Shown in pieces: positions 35,038 through 43,257 of a stretch of DNA of 64,000 bases. Source of the stretch: Variovorax boronicumulans (lineage in GTDB: Bacteria > Pseudomonadota > Gammaproteobacteria > Burkholderiales > Burkholderiaceae_C); assembly GCF_019352895.1 (NCBI RefSeq), contig NZ_JAAAFX010000014.1, positions 186,001 through 250,000 of the forward strand, read 5' to 3'. The number at the start of each line of letters is the position of its first letter. Position 1 is the stretch's first letter. The translations under genes and the position numbers were made by a program. The notes beneath the pieces are model-generated. The model saw only the letters and a program-made list of their open reading frames with translations. It had not been told where the DNA came from and did not search any database.

Positions 35038-36033
35038 TCACTGGTACGCCGTGCTCAGCAGCCCCGGCGGCAGGGTCTTCAGCACCACCACTTCCGGCGC
35101 GACGGCGTAGACGGCTTCCAGCGTGGCTTCCAGCCCCGGGGTCATGTCGGGCGCGAACTGCTTGAGCAGGTCGCGACGCACCTGGGTCTTGAAGAAGGCC
35201 AGCGACTCGGGCGAGAGCTTGAGGCGCGCGCCGTGCTCGACCCAGACCTCCTCGTCCTTCATCAGCACCTGCACCGCGTCCTGGTAGGCGGCGACGAAGG
35301 CGCGCGCATTGCCGGGGTGCTGCCTGGCGTAGTCCTCGCGCATGCTGAACAGCAGGAAGGGCACGGTAGGCAGTCCCATCTGCTGCGTGAGCTCGCGGAT
35401 GCTGACCATGCTGCGGTACCTGCCGCTCGCCAGCATCTCCGGCGTGAGCGAATTCCACATCTGCGTCGCGTCGAGGTCGCCCTTCTCGATCAGGCCGCGC
35501 AGCAGCGGCACCGCGCCTTCGCGCACCTCGACGTCCTTGCCCAGGTCCATCTTGTAGAGCTTCTGCGCGGCGGCCTGCATGATGATCCAGTCGAAGCCGG
35601 TCTTGTGGGCCACGCCGACGCGCTTGCCCTTGAGGTCGGCCAGCGTCTTGAGCGGCGAGTCCTTGGCCACCACCACGCTGTTCACATAGGTGAGGAAGGG
35701 CGCGATGCTGACCACCGGCGTGCCGGCGGCGCGCAGGCGGGCCGTGGCCAGCCAGTCGAACACCACCATCTCGGCGCTGCCGCTCTGAATGGCCGCGGTG
35801 GCCGATTTCTGGTCGGAGTAGGGCACCACCTCGAGGCGGATGCCGTGTTTCTTGTCGAAGCCGTATTTCTGGATCACGGCCGGGCCGATGCCCATCGTGC
35901 CGGCGGGGTTGATCATGATCCTCACGGTGCCGCCGTCGCCCGTGGGCTGTGCTTGTGCAGGGGCGCCGGCGGTGGCCAGCAGGGCGGCGGCCAGGCCACC
36001 GGCAAAGAGTCGGAGAAGGGTGCTTCGGTTCAT
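35038..36033 (-). CDS. ABC transporter substrate-binding protein (NitT/TauT/SsuA type)
   Basis: 331 residues. Signal peptide MNRSTLLRLFAGGLAAALLA...AQA-Q, followed by the NMT1/ThiY-like fold: VRIMINPAGTMGIGPAVIQK, LEVVPYSDQKSATAAIQSGS, DLKGKRVGVAHKTGFDWIIM. This class delivers sulfonates, nitrate, taurine, thiamine precursors or aromatic compounds. The gene follows its ATPase and permease, in an operon with a Rieske dioxygenase, so the ligand is probably the substrate of that pathway. Confidence 0.88.
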   Translation of the reverse strand: MNRSTLLRLFAGGLAAALLATAGAPAQAQPTGDGGTVRIMINPAGTMGIGPAVIQKYGFDKKHGIRLEVVPYSDQKSATAAIQSGSAEMVVFDWLATARLRAAGTPVVSIAPFLTYVNSVVVAKDSPLKTLADLKGKRVGVAHKTGFDWIIMQAAAQKLYKMDLGKDVEVREGAVPLLRGLIEKGDLDATQMWNSLTPEMLASGRYRSMVSIRELTQQMGLPTVPFLLFSMREDYARQHPGNARAFVAAYQDAVQVLMKDEEVWVEHGARLKLSPESLAFFKTQVRRDLLKQFAPDMTPGLEATLEAVYAVAPEVVVLKTLPPGLLSTAYQ

Positions 36034-36833
36034 GGTTTTCTCGGGGTGGGGGAAGGGGAGGTCGCGGCCACGTCCTTGCCGGCCTGCCGCTCGAGGCAGT
36101 GGATGACCTGCTTGCTGGCCTCGAACACGGCCGTGTCGTCGTAGGACCGGGGCCGGGGCGTGCCGCGCAGGTCGATCTCCTGCGTGATGGCGCCGCGACC
36201 CATGACCAGGATGCGGTCGGCCAGGAAGGCCGCCTCGTAGGCGTTGTGGCTCACGAAGACGACGGTGGTGCGGAAGCGTTCCCACAGCGCCAGCAGGCTC
36301 TGGCGCAGCGTGCGCGCGGTGAGCTCGTCGAGCGCGCTGAAGGGCTCGTCCAGCAGCAGGATGTCGGGGTCGATGCAGAAGGCGCGCGCGATCGCTGCGC
36401 GCTGCTGCATGCCGCCGGACAGCTGCGCCGGGTAGAAGTCGCGGAACTCGGCCAGGTTCACGGCCTCGAGCACGGTCGCGATGCGGCCCGCCCACTCGCT
36501 GCGCGCGAAGCCGCCGGCCTCGAGCACGAAGGCGAGGTTCTGCGTGAGGGTGAACCAGGGCAGCAGCCGCGGCTCCTGGAACACATAGGCCACGCGGAAG
36601 CCCGCGCCCAGCTGCTCGCCGATCGGGCGGCCCTGGATCGTCACGCTGCCGGTATGGGCGAGGTCGAGCCCCGCCACGATGTTGAGTAGCGTCGACTTGC
36701 CGCAGCCCGAGGGCCCGACCAGGCCCACCACCTCGCCCACGGCGATGCGCAGGTCGACGTCGGACAGCACCGTGCGGCGCACGCCGCCCGAATCGAAGGA
36801 CTTGCTCAGGCCGGAGATCTGGATCTGTTCCAT
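36030..36833 (-). CDS. ABC transporter ATP-binding protein (NitT/TauT/SsuB type)
   Basis: 267 residues. Walker A GPSGCGKST, Q-loop VFQEPRLLPWFTLTQNL, signature LSGGMQQRAAIARAF, Walker B ILLLDEPFSALDELTARTLR and H-loop VFVSHNAYEAAFLADR are intact. A C-terminal extension of ~20 residues (CLERQAGKDVAATSPSPTPRKP in part) is Pro/Ser-rich and not conserved. Overlaps the binding-protein start by 4 bases and begins 20 bases after the permease stop. Confidence 0.92.
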   Translation of the reverse strand: MEQIQISGLSKSFDSGGVRRTVLSDVDLRIAVGEVVGLVGPSGCGKSTLLNIVAGLDLAHTGSVTIQGRPIGEQLGAGFRVAYVFQEPRLLPWFTLTQNLAFVLEAGGFARSEWAGRIATVLEAVNLAEFRDFYPAQLSGGMQQRAAIARAFCIDPDILLLDEPFSALDELTARTLRQSLLALWERFRTTVVFVSHNAYEAAFLADRILVMGRGAITQEIDLRGTPRPRSYDDTAVFEASKQVIHCLERQAGKDVAATSPSPTPRKP

Positions 36834-36853
36834 GGGGTTCCTTGCGGCGGGCG

Positions 36854-37621
36854 TCAACCGCGCCGCCATCTGAAGATGCGGCGCTCGAGCACGCCGAACA
36901 CGCCGACCTCGATCACCAGCATCACGAGCACGAAGCACAGCGCATAGGCCAGCACGTTCGTCATGTCGAAGAGCTGGAAGTAGTACTCGATGCGAAAGCC
37001 CACGCCGTCGCCGCGCCCCAGCAGCTCGACGAACAGCACCATCTTCCAGACCAGCCCGAGCCCGAAGCGGGCCGAGGCCAGCAGCATGGGCGCGATCTGC
37101 GGCCCGACGACCGCGCGCGCGATCTGCGCGCGGCTGGCGCGAAACACCTGCGCCATCTTGAGCAGCCGGGTGTCGATGCTCTTGAGTCCCTCGCGGATGT
37201 TGATGGCGAGGAAGGGCACCACGGTCAGTGCCGCGCCCAGCACCGCGCCGCGCTCGTTCATGCCCACCACCATGTAGACGGTGAGCAGGGTGACGATCGC
37301 GGGCACCGTGATGCCGCACACGATCCAGACGCGGAAGAAGGCACCGGCGCTGCGCGAAAGCGCCATGGCCGTGCCGAGCGCGAGTGCCGCGCTCATGCCG
37401 ATCGCGAAGGCCATGAGGATGCGGCCCAGCGTGACCGCGGTGTCGGTCCACAGTGCCTTCGTCTGCACCAGCGCGCCCATCGCGGCCAGCACGCGCAGGG
37501 GCGAGGGCAGCACGGCCGCAGGCAGCGCGAACGAGGCCAGCGACCAGAGCGCGAGCAGCGTGGCCGCGGAGGCCGCGGTCCAGCGTGCGTCGGCGCTTGC
37601 CTGCCGGAAGCGCGGGCTCAT
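36854..37621 (-). CDS. ABC transporter permease (NitT/TauT/SsuC type)
   Basis: 255 residues with about six transmembrane helices. SsuC/TauC features: ALWSLASFALPAAVLPSPLRVLAAMG, a long second helix (LGRILMAFAIGMSAALALGT), and the coupling loop MAQVFRASRAQIARAVVGPQIAPML. Start at MSPRFRQAS (37621), overlapping the Rieske gene stop as ATGA. It completes a three-gene importer with the two following genes. Confidence 0.9.
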   Translation of the reverse strand: MSPRFRQASADARWTAASAATLLALWSLASFALPAAVLPSPLRVLAAMGALVQTKALWTDTAVTLGRILMAFAIGMSAALALGTAMALSRSAGAFFRVWIVCGITVPAIVTLLTVYMVVGMNERGAVLGAALTVVPFLAINIREGLKSIDTRLLKMAQVFRASRAQIARAVVGPQIAPMLLASARFGLGLVWKMVLFVELLGRGDGVGFRIEYYFQLFDMTNVLAYALCFVLVMLVIEVGVFGVLERRIFRWRRG

Positions 37622-37926
37622 GCCTGTACCTCCACGCGGCCGGCCACCACGCGCACCGGGAAGGTCTGCACGGCCTCGGTCGCGGGTGCGCAGCGCGCCG
37701 CGCCGGTGCGGATGTCGAAGGTTCCCTGGTGCAGCGGGCACTCGACGCAGCCGTCCTCGATGTAGCCCTCCGAGAGGCGGGCATTGCCGTGGGTGCAGCG
37801 GTCGGCCAGCGCGTGCAGGTCCTCGCCGAGCCGGAACACCACCACCTCGCGTTCGGCTACGCGCACGGGCCACGAGGCGCCGTCGGGAAAATCGTCGGGC
37901 TCGCCGACGTCATGCCATGGAGTCAT
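37618..37926 (-). CDS. Rieske-type ferredoxin of a ring-hydroxylating dioxygenase
   Basis: 102 residues. The Rieske [2Fe-2S] ligands are CTHGNARLSEG (C-x-H) and CPLHQGTFDIRTG (C-x-x-H). The size and PVRVAEREVVVFRLGEDLHALAD strand pattern fit BphF/NdoA-like ferredoxins that pass electrons to the terminal oxygenase. It is located directly behind the oxygenase subunits. No ferredoxin reductase gene lies in the cluster, so a housekeeping reductase or one elsewhere is needed. Confidence 0.92.
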   Translation of the reverse strand: MTPWHDVGEPDDFPDGASWPVRVAEREVVVFRLGEDLHALADRCTHGNARLSEGYIEDGCVECPLHQGTFDIRTGAARCAPATEAVQTFPVRVVAGRVEVQA

Positions 37927-37934
37927 GCCGGGCC

Positions 37935-38402
37935 TCAGATCGGGGTGGCGAGCAGCTCGGGGATGCCGTAGCTGTCGAGGATGACGGTGCGCTCGCGGAA
38001 CAGCGCGCTCTCGCCGGCCAGTTCGATCCAGTCGAGGTAGACGCCGGTGGCGAAAGGCTTGCTCACGCCCGACTGGTCCGACTGCATCACCAGGAACTGC
38101 GTGCGCGCGCGCAGCGTGCCGTCGTCCGCCGGTGGCTCGACCAGCGGCGGCGACATCAGGTGCCGGTCGAAATGGATGTTGTAGATGTTGGCGGTGCGCA
38201 GCGACACCACGCGGTCTTCCATCATCGCGACACCCACACAATCGATCAGGCAGGCGGGCAGGCCGCGCGCATGGTTCTCGCGCGGGATCACGCGGTAGCG
38301 GCCATCGGGCACGAAGAAGGTGGGCCACAGCTCGAGCGCATCGTCGTCGATGGCATGGGCGTAGCGCAGCTGGAGCGCCAGCACGCGGTCGTGGGCGTTC
38401 AT
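37935..38402 (-). CDS. Ring-hydroxylating dioxygenase beta subunit
   Basis: 155 residues, the small structural subunit of an alpha3beta3 Rieske oxygenase: ALQLRYAHAIDDDALELWPTFFVPDGRYRV (in part), NIYNIHFDRHLMSPPLVEPP, FAMGVYLDWIELAG-like (here FATGVYLDWIELAGESALFRE) and TVILDSYGIPELLATPI. No cofactor ligands are expected. Overlaps the alpha subunit stop by 4 bases. Confidence 0.92.
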   Translation of the reverse strand: MNAHDRVLALQLRYAHAIDDDALELWPTFFVPDGRYRVIPRENHARGLPACLIDCVGVAMMEDRVVSLRTANIYNIHFDRHLMSPPLVEPPADDGTLRARTQFLVMQSDQSGVSKPFATGVYLDWIELAGESALFRERTVILDSYGIPELLATPI

Positions 38403-39700
38403 GCCGACACCTCCGGCGCGAAGCCCATGGTGTGCGCGTACTGCTGCCACAGGCCGCGGGTGCAGACTTCCGTCACCACATGGTCGGCATCGACGATCGG
38501 GCCGCGGCCGCCCATCTCGATGAAGGAGGTCGCGTCGGGCTTCTCGCCGCGGATGGATTGCTGCACCAGCCGGATCGCCTCGCCGTCCTCCATCGAGATG
38601 TAGCCCGCGGGGCCGACCAGGTTGAGCTGCTGCAGGCGCGCCGCGGTGCGTTCGGCGGCATCGTCCTCGAAGCCGAAGTAGGTCCAGTAGAGTTCCATCG
38701 CATCGCGCCCCAGCGGCCGCACCTGGCGCGTGGCGAAGGTGTTGAGGATCTGGTGGATCACCATGTTGGGGAACACCGAGACGATCAGGTTGCCGATGCC
38801 GTCGTGGAAGTCGGGCGTCCACTGCAGCAGCCCGGGCGCCTTGAGCGCGAAGTCGGCCTGGTACTTGTTGTCTGTTCCCTTGTACGCCTCGAGCACGCTC
38901 TCCTGGTTGTCGGTGTTGGTGATCGAGTAGACGACCGCGTGGCCGCCGCCGGGGCTCACCAGCGTATGGCCCTTCTGCGTCGAGCGGTAGACGCCGAAGG
39001 TCGCCATGAAGGTGTGCAGCAGGCCCGCGTGGTACGGGTCCTTGATGTTCTCGAAGTAAAGCTTCCAGTTGGCCGAGATGCGCTGGCGGTGGTAGCCCAG
39101 CACCTTCAGCGGCTTGACGAAGATGCGGTCGATGTGGGTCACGATGTGGGCGCCCAGGTAGTCGAGCAGCGGTGGCGCCTCGTCGGAGAAGCTGCCGAAG
39201 ACGAGGCCCTTGTAGAGCGCGACCCTCAGCTTCTCCAGCCCATGCTCGGCCGGCTTGAAGTCCTTGGGATAGCCGCCGCAGCCGTTCAGCCCGCGGCGGT
39301 AGGGAACGCCGCAGAGCTCGCCGCTGCTGTCGTAGTTCCACTGGTGGTAGATGCAGGCATGGCCGTCGGCCTTGCCGAACTCCTGGCGCACCACGGTGGC
39401 GCCGCGGTGCGCGCAGCGGTTGACGAAGGCCGTGACCTTGCCCTCGGCATTGCGCGAGACCACCACCGGCACGTTGCCGATCTGCACCGTCTTGAACGAG
39501 CCCGTCTCGGGCACCTCGGCCTCGAGCGCGAGGTAGTTCCAGGTCGGGCCGCGGAAGACGCGCGCCATCTCGCGCTGGTAGATGGCCTCGTCGGTGAACA
39601 CCCGGTAGGGTGTGCGCGTGTAGTCGGCGTTGGGCCAGCGGAACTGGTCGAGCGGGTCTGCCGCGGCTTCGACGCGCAGCGGGATGTCGGCGAGCTTCAT
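38399..39700 (-). CDS. Ring-hydroxylating dioxygenase alpha (catalytic) subunit
   Basis: 433 residues. Rieske domain: NRCAHRGATVVRQEFGKADG with C-x-H, then CIYHQWNYDSSGELCGVP with C-x2-H. The mononuclear iron site is ENIKDPYHAGLLHTF, giving the typical D-x2-H-x4-H. The catalytic domain continues with LQWTPDFHDGIGNLIVSVFPN. It adds O2 across an aromatic or heteroaromatic ring (or demethylates/deaminates it). The group resembles anthranilate/p-cumate or indole-type oxygenases, but I cannot assign a substrate. Confidence 0.93.
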   Translation of the reverse strand: MKLADIPLRVEAAADPLDQFRWPNADYTRTPYRVFTDEAIYQREMARVFRGPTWNYLALEAEVPETGSFKTVQIGNVPVVVSRNAEGKVTAFVNRCAHRGATVVRQEFGKADGHACIYHQWNYDSSGELCGVPYRRGLNGCGGYPKDFKPAEHGLEKLRVALYKGLVFGSFSDEAPPLLDYLGAHIVTHIDRIFVKPLKVLGYHRQRISANWKLYFENIKDPYHAGLLHTFMATFGVYRSTQKGHTLVSPGGGHAVVYSITNTDNQESVLEAYKGTDNKYQADFALKAPGLLQWTPDFHDGIGNLIVSVFPNMVIHQILNTFATRQVRPLGRDAMELYWTYFGFEDDAAERTAARLQQLNLVGPAGYISMEDGEAIRLVQQSIRGEKPDATSFIEMGGRGPIVDADHVVTEVCTRGLWQQYAHTMGFAPEVSA

Positions 39701-40521
39701 GCGTGCGCCTTCGCGGCGCCGGCGAAGGCGCTCCAGCGTTCGACGAAGAGCTCCGGCTGCTCGACGTAGGGCGCGTGGCCCACGTCGGCCATCACCGGCA
39801 GTTCGCCCAGGCCCAGCGCGTTGGCGGTGGCATGGCCGATCGACAGCGGCACCATGCGGTCGTGCGCGCCCCACAGCAGGCCGACCGGCAGGGTGCGGGC
39901 GAGGCCGACCAGCGCATCGCTCACGAGTTCGCTGTTGAGGCGCTCGACGATGTAGTCGCCCAGCGCGCTCAGCGCCTCGAGCGCGCCGGCGGAGCCGTTG
40001 ATGAGCGACTCCTCGATGATCAGGTCCTCGGTCGCGAAGGAGCTGTCGATGAAGACGTTGGCCAGCTTGGCGCGCACGCCTTCGATCGACACGTTGCGCA
40101 CGCCGCGGCGGATCGCCTCGCCGGTCTCGGGCGTCATCGGCGCCAGGCCCAGCGGCGCCACCAGGTAGAGGCTGTCGCACCGCGCCGGCGCGGCCAGGGC
40201 CGCCAGCGCGGCGACATGGCCGCCGAGGGAGGTGCCGACGATGTGCGCGCGGGAGAGCTCCAGCGCATCGAGCACGCCCAGGCTGAAGCGCGCGAGACCG
40301 GAAGCGCTGTAGTCGAAATCGGTCGGCTTGTCGGCCAGGCCATGGCCGGGCAGGTCGAAGGCGATGGCGCGAAAGCCCAACGCGGCCGTGTGTTCCAGCA
40401 CGGCGCGCCAGCGGTCGGCGCGGGTCGACAGGCCGTGGACGAAGAGCACGGCCGGGCCTGTGTGGCCGGCCTGGAGCACGCGCGTCGTGACTCCGGCGAT
40501 GGTGAGGGGGAACTGCATCAT
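39697..40521 (-). CDS. Alpha/beta hydrolase
   Basis: 274 residues. The oxyanion segment VLFVHGLSTRADRWRAVLEH, nucleophile elbow GTSLGG, acid in LLWGAHDRMVP and catalytic histidine in VMADVGHAPYVEQP form a complete triad. Helical cap region resembles meta-cleavage product hydrolases and related esterases. Overlaps the dioxygenase alpha start by 4 bases, so it is expected to act in the same pathway. MM start at 40521, or the second M at 40518. Confidence 0.9.
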   Translation of the reverse strand: MMQFPLTIAGVTTRVLQAGHTGPAVLFVHGLSTRADRWRAVLEHTAALGFRAIAFDLPGHGLADKPTDFDYSASGLARFSLGVLDALELSRAHIVGTSLGGHVAALAALAAPARCDSLYLVAPLGLAPMTPETGEAIRRGVRNVSIEGVRAKLANVFIDSSFATEDLIIEESLINGSAGALEALSALGDYIVERLNSELVSDALVGLARTLPVGLLWGAHDRMVPLSIGHATANALGLGELPVMADVGHAPYVEQPELFVERWSAFAGAAKAHA

Positions 40522-40531
40522 GGTGGGGCGA

Positions 40532-41908
40532 TCAGGCAGGTTGACGGCGCGCGGCATCTGCGCGCCTGGGAAGATGGGCCGCCACGTAGGCGCGGTCGTA
40601 GACGCGGCTCCACATGGCTTGCGAGAACTCGGAGAAATGGCGCGCATGGGTGGGCGCGGGCGTCAGGTCCACCGGCTTGCCGCCCAGCAGCACCGCGTGG
40701 ATCGCCTCGCGGCGCTGCAGCACCGTGATGTCGGCCAGCGGATCGCCGTCGACCACCACCATGTCGGCCAGCTTGCCCTTCACCAGGCCGCCCAGCTTGT
40801 CGCGCTCGCGCAGCAGCTTCGTGCTTTCCACGGTGGCGCAACAGATCGCTTCGGCCGGCGTGAATCCGACATGGCGCACATGGGCCTCGAGCTCCTTCGC
40901 GCCCCACTCGCCGTGCGGCGTGACGGCGAAGCCCGACTCCGAGCCCGAGAGGAAGCGCACGCCCGCGGCACGCGCTCGCTGCAGGTTGCGCGATGCAGCC
41001 TCGAGCTCGCGGCGCTGGATGTCGGGCCACCACGGGGCTGACGCATCGGTCGGTTCGTGGAATTCGATGTTGTTGACCAGCAGCGCGAGCGAAGGGCAGA
41101 GGTACGTGCCGTGGTCGAGCGCGGCCTGGATGCCGTCGTCGCAGATGTTCGAGGCGTGGAAGATCACGTCGACGCCAGCCCGTGCCGCGTACAGCGCGCC
41201 TTCTCGGCCGCGCGCATGCACCACCGCGAGCTTGCCCAGGCGATGGATCTCGTCGACCATGGCGTGGGTCTCGGCCTGGGTGTAGGCCGCGATCAGGCCG
41301 CCGCCGTTGCGGCGCGCATGGATGCCGTCCATGGTGAGCTTGACCGCATCCACCCCGTCCTTGGCCTGCTGCCGGATGATGCGGATGGCTTCGTCCATCG
41401 AGCCGGTCAGCACGCCGGTCGAGGGCTCCGGCACGCCCACCCACGACGGGTACCAGTCGTAGAGGCCCTGCTGCGTGGTGAGCGCGCGGCTCGAGGCCGT
41501 GATGCGCGGGCCCTGCACCAGCCCGACGTTGATCGCGTCGCGCACCGCCGGTGCGATCAGGCCCGAGCAGGCCGGGTCCATGATCGAGGTGAAGCCCGAC
41601 TTGAGGATCGCCTGCGCCGCGACCATCGAGCGCAGGGTGCGGAATTCCATCGTCGCGTAGAGGTCGATGTCCTCCTGCGTGAGCGCGTTGCCGTAGGAGA
41701 TGTGGGCATGACAGTCGACCATGCCGGGCATCACGAAGCGGGTCGAATGGTCAATGCGCGTGTCGCCCGGCTGCGCGGCGGGTGCCTGCGCGGTGGGGCC
41801 GACCCAGTCGATGGTGTCGCCGTAGAGCACCAGGGTCTGGTCGGGCACGGCGCGGCCGGAGATGCCGTCGAAGAGTTCGCCGCAGTCGATCAAGGTTCTT
41901 GCTGTCAT
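40532..41908 (-). CDS. Metal-dependent amidohydrolase with Glu in place of the usual Asp
   Basis: 458 residues, TIM-barrel amidohydrolase of the imidazolonepropionase/Xaa-Pro-dipeptidase-like branch. Metal motifs: HxH in MPGMVDCHAHISYG, the probable carboxylated lysine in DAVKLTMDGIHARRNGG, histidines in VVHARGREG and VIFHASNI. The fourth ligand/catalytic motif usually reads GTDAG but is GSESG here (RFLSGSESGFAVTPHGEWG). Ends GGLVKGKLADMVVVDGDPLADI, the typical tail motif. First gene of the minus-strand catabolic operon, so it may open an amide or heterocycle before or after the oxygenase. Confidence 0.9.
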   Translation of the reverse strand: MTARTLIDCGELFDGISGRAVPDQTLVLYGDTIDWVGPTAQAPAAQPGDTRIDHSTRFVMPGMVDCHAHISYGNALTQEDIDLYATMEFRTLRSMVAAQAILKSGFTSIMDPACSGLIAPAVRDAINVGLVQGPRITASSRALTTQQGLYDWYPSWVGVPEPSTGVLTGSMDEAIRIIRQQAKDGVDAVKLTMDGIHARRNGGGLIAAYTQAETHAMVDEIHRLGKLAVVHARGREGALYAARAGVDVIFHASNICDDGIQAALDHGTYLCPSLALLVNNIEFHEPTDASAPWWPDIQRRELEAASRNLQRARAAGVRFLSGSESGFAVTPHGEWGAKELEAHVRHVGFTPAEAICCATVESTKLLRERDKLGGLVKGKLADMVVVDGDPLADITVLQRREAIHAVLLGGKPVDLTPAPTHARHFSEFSQAMWSRVYDRAYVAAHLPRRADAARRQPA

Positions 41909-41978
41909 CGTCGTGGGGTGTCCATAGGTTCCATGGCCGAAGAGGCTTCGGAGCCTCGTGCTTCCATGCACAGTCAAA

Positions 41979-41995
41979 ACCGACTAGCATTCGGT
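41979..41995. promoter_or_regulatory. Inverted repeat in the divergent catabolic promoter, candidate TetR operator
   Basis: ACCGA-CTAGCAT-TCGGT, perfect 5-bp arms around a 7-base centre that contains a -10-like TAGCAT (41985-41990). It lies 36 bases before the plus-strand hydrolase and 71 bases before the amidohydrolase start. A second, GC-rich hairpin GAGGCT-TCGG-AGCCTC is at 41942-41957. Confidence 0.5.
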
Positions 41996-42031
41996 AAAGC
42001 AACCCGCGTGCCACGCACACTTCACACATCC

Positions 42032-42874
42032 ATGAAAACCGAGAACTGGGACTTCGAAGGCGGCTCTTTCGCCGTTCACACCGAGGGCAGCGGCCCGCCG
42101 CTGCTGCTGATCCACGGCATCGGCCCCGGCACCTCCTTCGCGGCCAACTTCGGCGCCGTCGTGCCCGCGCTGGCTGCGCATCGCACCCTTTATGGGATCG
42201 ACCTGGTCGGCTTTGGTGCATCGCCGCGCAAGGCCGCACCGCCGTTCTTCGACTTCGCGCTCTGGGTGCGGCAGGCGAGGGCGGCGATCGCGCGCATCGG
42301 CGCGCCGCGCGTCGACCTCTGGGGCCAGTCGCTGGGTGCGGCCGTGGCGCTGGGCGCCGCGGCGGCCTCACCCGCGGTGCGGAAGATCGTTTGCACCGGT
42401 GCCGGCGGCGGGGCGCGCACGCTCAATGCGGCGCTCGACCGCTTCTGGCAGGCGCCCGCCTCGAGGGAAGCGCTGCGCCTCGCGATGACGGGCGCGGTGC
42501 ACGACGCCGCCGCGCTGAGCGATGCGCAGGTCGATGCGCGCTTCGACCTGCTGTCGCGCGATGGGCTCGGCGCCCACTTCGACGCGATGATGGCGCCGGG
42601 CAAGGAACTCAACCTGCGCAGCGCATGGCTGGCACCGGAACTGCTTGCGCAAGTGCAGGCCAGCGTGCTGCTGGTGCATGGACGCGACGACCGGCCCGTG
42701 CCCTACCGCGACAGTGCGCTGCACCTGCTGGACCATCTGCCGGACTGCCGGCTCATGCTGCTCGGCCGCTGTGGCCACAACCCGATGCTGGAGCGCAGCG
42801 CCGAAGTCAGCGCGCTCGCCCTCGATCACCTGCTCTCCCAACCTCTTTCTCCCTCCCTGCCATGCGCTACCTGA
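42032..42874 (+). CDS. Alpha/beta hydrolase
   Basis: 280 residues. Oxyanion segment LLLIHGIGPGTSFAANFG, nucleophile elbow LWGQSLGAAVALG, acid in LVHGRDDRPVPYRD and histidine in RCGHNPMLERS: complete triad. It differs from the hydrolase in the facing operon, so two hydrolytic steps are present. First gene of the plus-strand catabolic operon; it overlaps the next gene (42862). Alternative upstream starts exist but give non-conserved residues. Confidence 0.88.
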   Translation: MKTENWDFEGGSFAVHTEGSGPPLLLIHGIGPGTSFAANFGAVVPALAAHRTLYGIDLVGFGASPRKAAPPFFDFALWVRQARAAIARIGAPRVDLWGQSLGAAVALGAAAASPAVRKIVCTGAGGGARTLNAALDRFWQAPASREALRLAMTGAVHDAAALSDAQVDARFDLLSRDGLGAHFDAMMAPGKELNLRSAWLAPELLAQVQASVLLVHGRDDRPVPYRDSALHLLDHLPDCRLMLLGRCGHNPMLERSAEVSALALDHLLSQPLSPSLPCAT

Positions 42875-43254
42875 ATCCCACCGAACTCCCGCAGCCCGCG
42901 GGTCCCTATTCCCAAGCCACGCTCGTCGAGGGGCCCGGTGCCTGGGTGCACGTCGCCGGCCAGGTCGGCATCGACGCGCGGGGTGTCGCGCCGGCCGACT
43001 TCGAAGCGCAGGCCGAACTGGCCTGGGGCAACGTGCTGCATGCGCTGCGCGGCGCCGGCATGGGCATGGAACATGTGGTGAAGACCACCACCTACCTGGT
43101 CGACCGCGCCGACGCGGCGGCGATGCGGCCGATCCGCCTGCGCCACCTGGGCGAGCACCGACCGGCCTCCACGCTGGTGCTGGTGGCGGGCCTGCTGGAC
43201 GTGGTCTGGAAGATCGAGGTCGAGGCCGTCGCCTTCCGGCCCGCGGCGGGTTGA
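42862..43254 (+). CDS. RidA/YjgF-family protein
   Basis: 130 residues, RidA fold: NPTELPQPAGPYSQATLVEG, HVAGQVGIDARGVAPADFEAQAELAWGNVL (in parts), MEHVVKTTTYLVDRADAAAMRPIRL, and the closing STLVLVAGLLDVVWKIEVEAVAF. Canonical RidA hydrolyses enamine/imine intermediates; relatives act in nitroaromatic and aminomuconate degradation. The usual catalytic arginine near RPASTLV is present (HRPASTL). Its presence suggests a nitrogen-containing intermediate in this pathway. Confidence 0.9.
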   Translation: MRYLNPTELPQPAGPYSQATLVEGPGAWVHVAGQVGIDARGVAPADFEAQAELAWGNVLHALRGAGMGMEHVVKTTTYLVDRADAAAMRPIRLRHLGEHRPASTLVLVAGLLDVVWKIEVEAVAFRPAAG

Positions 43255-43257
43255 GCC

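Noticed and set aside
35038..37621. Taurine/alkanesulfonate importer (tauABC or ssuABC)
   Set aside because: The family is shared, but no sulfonate monooxygenase is present and the operon is with a Rieske dioxygenase; substrate left open.
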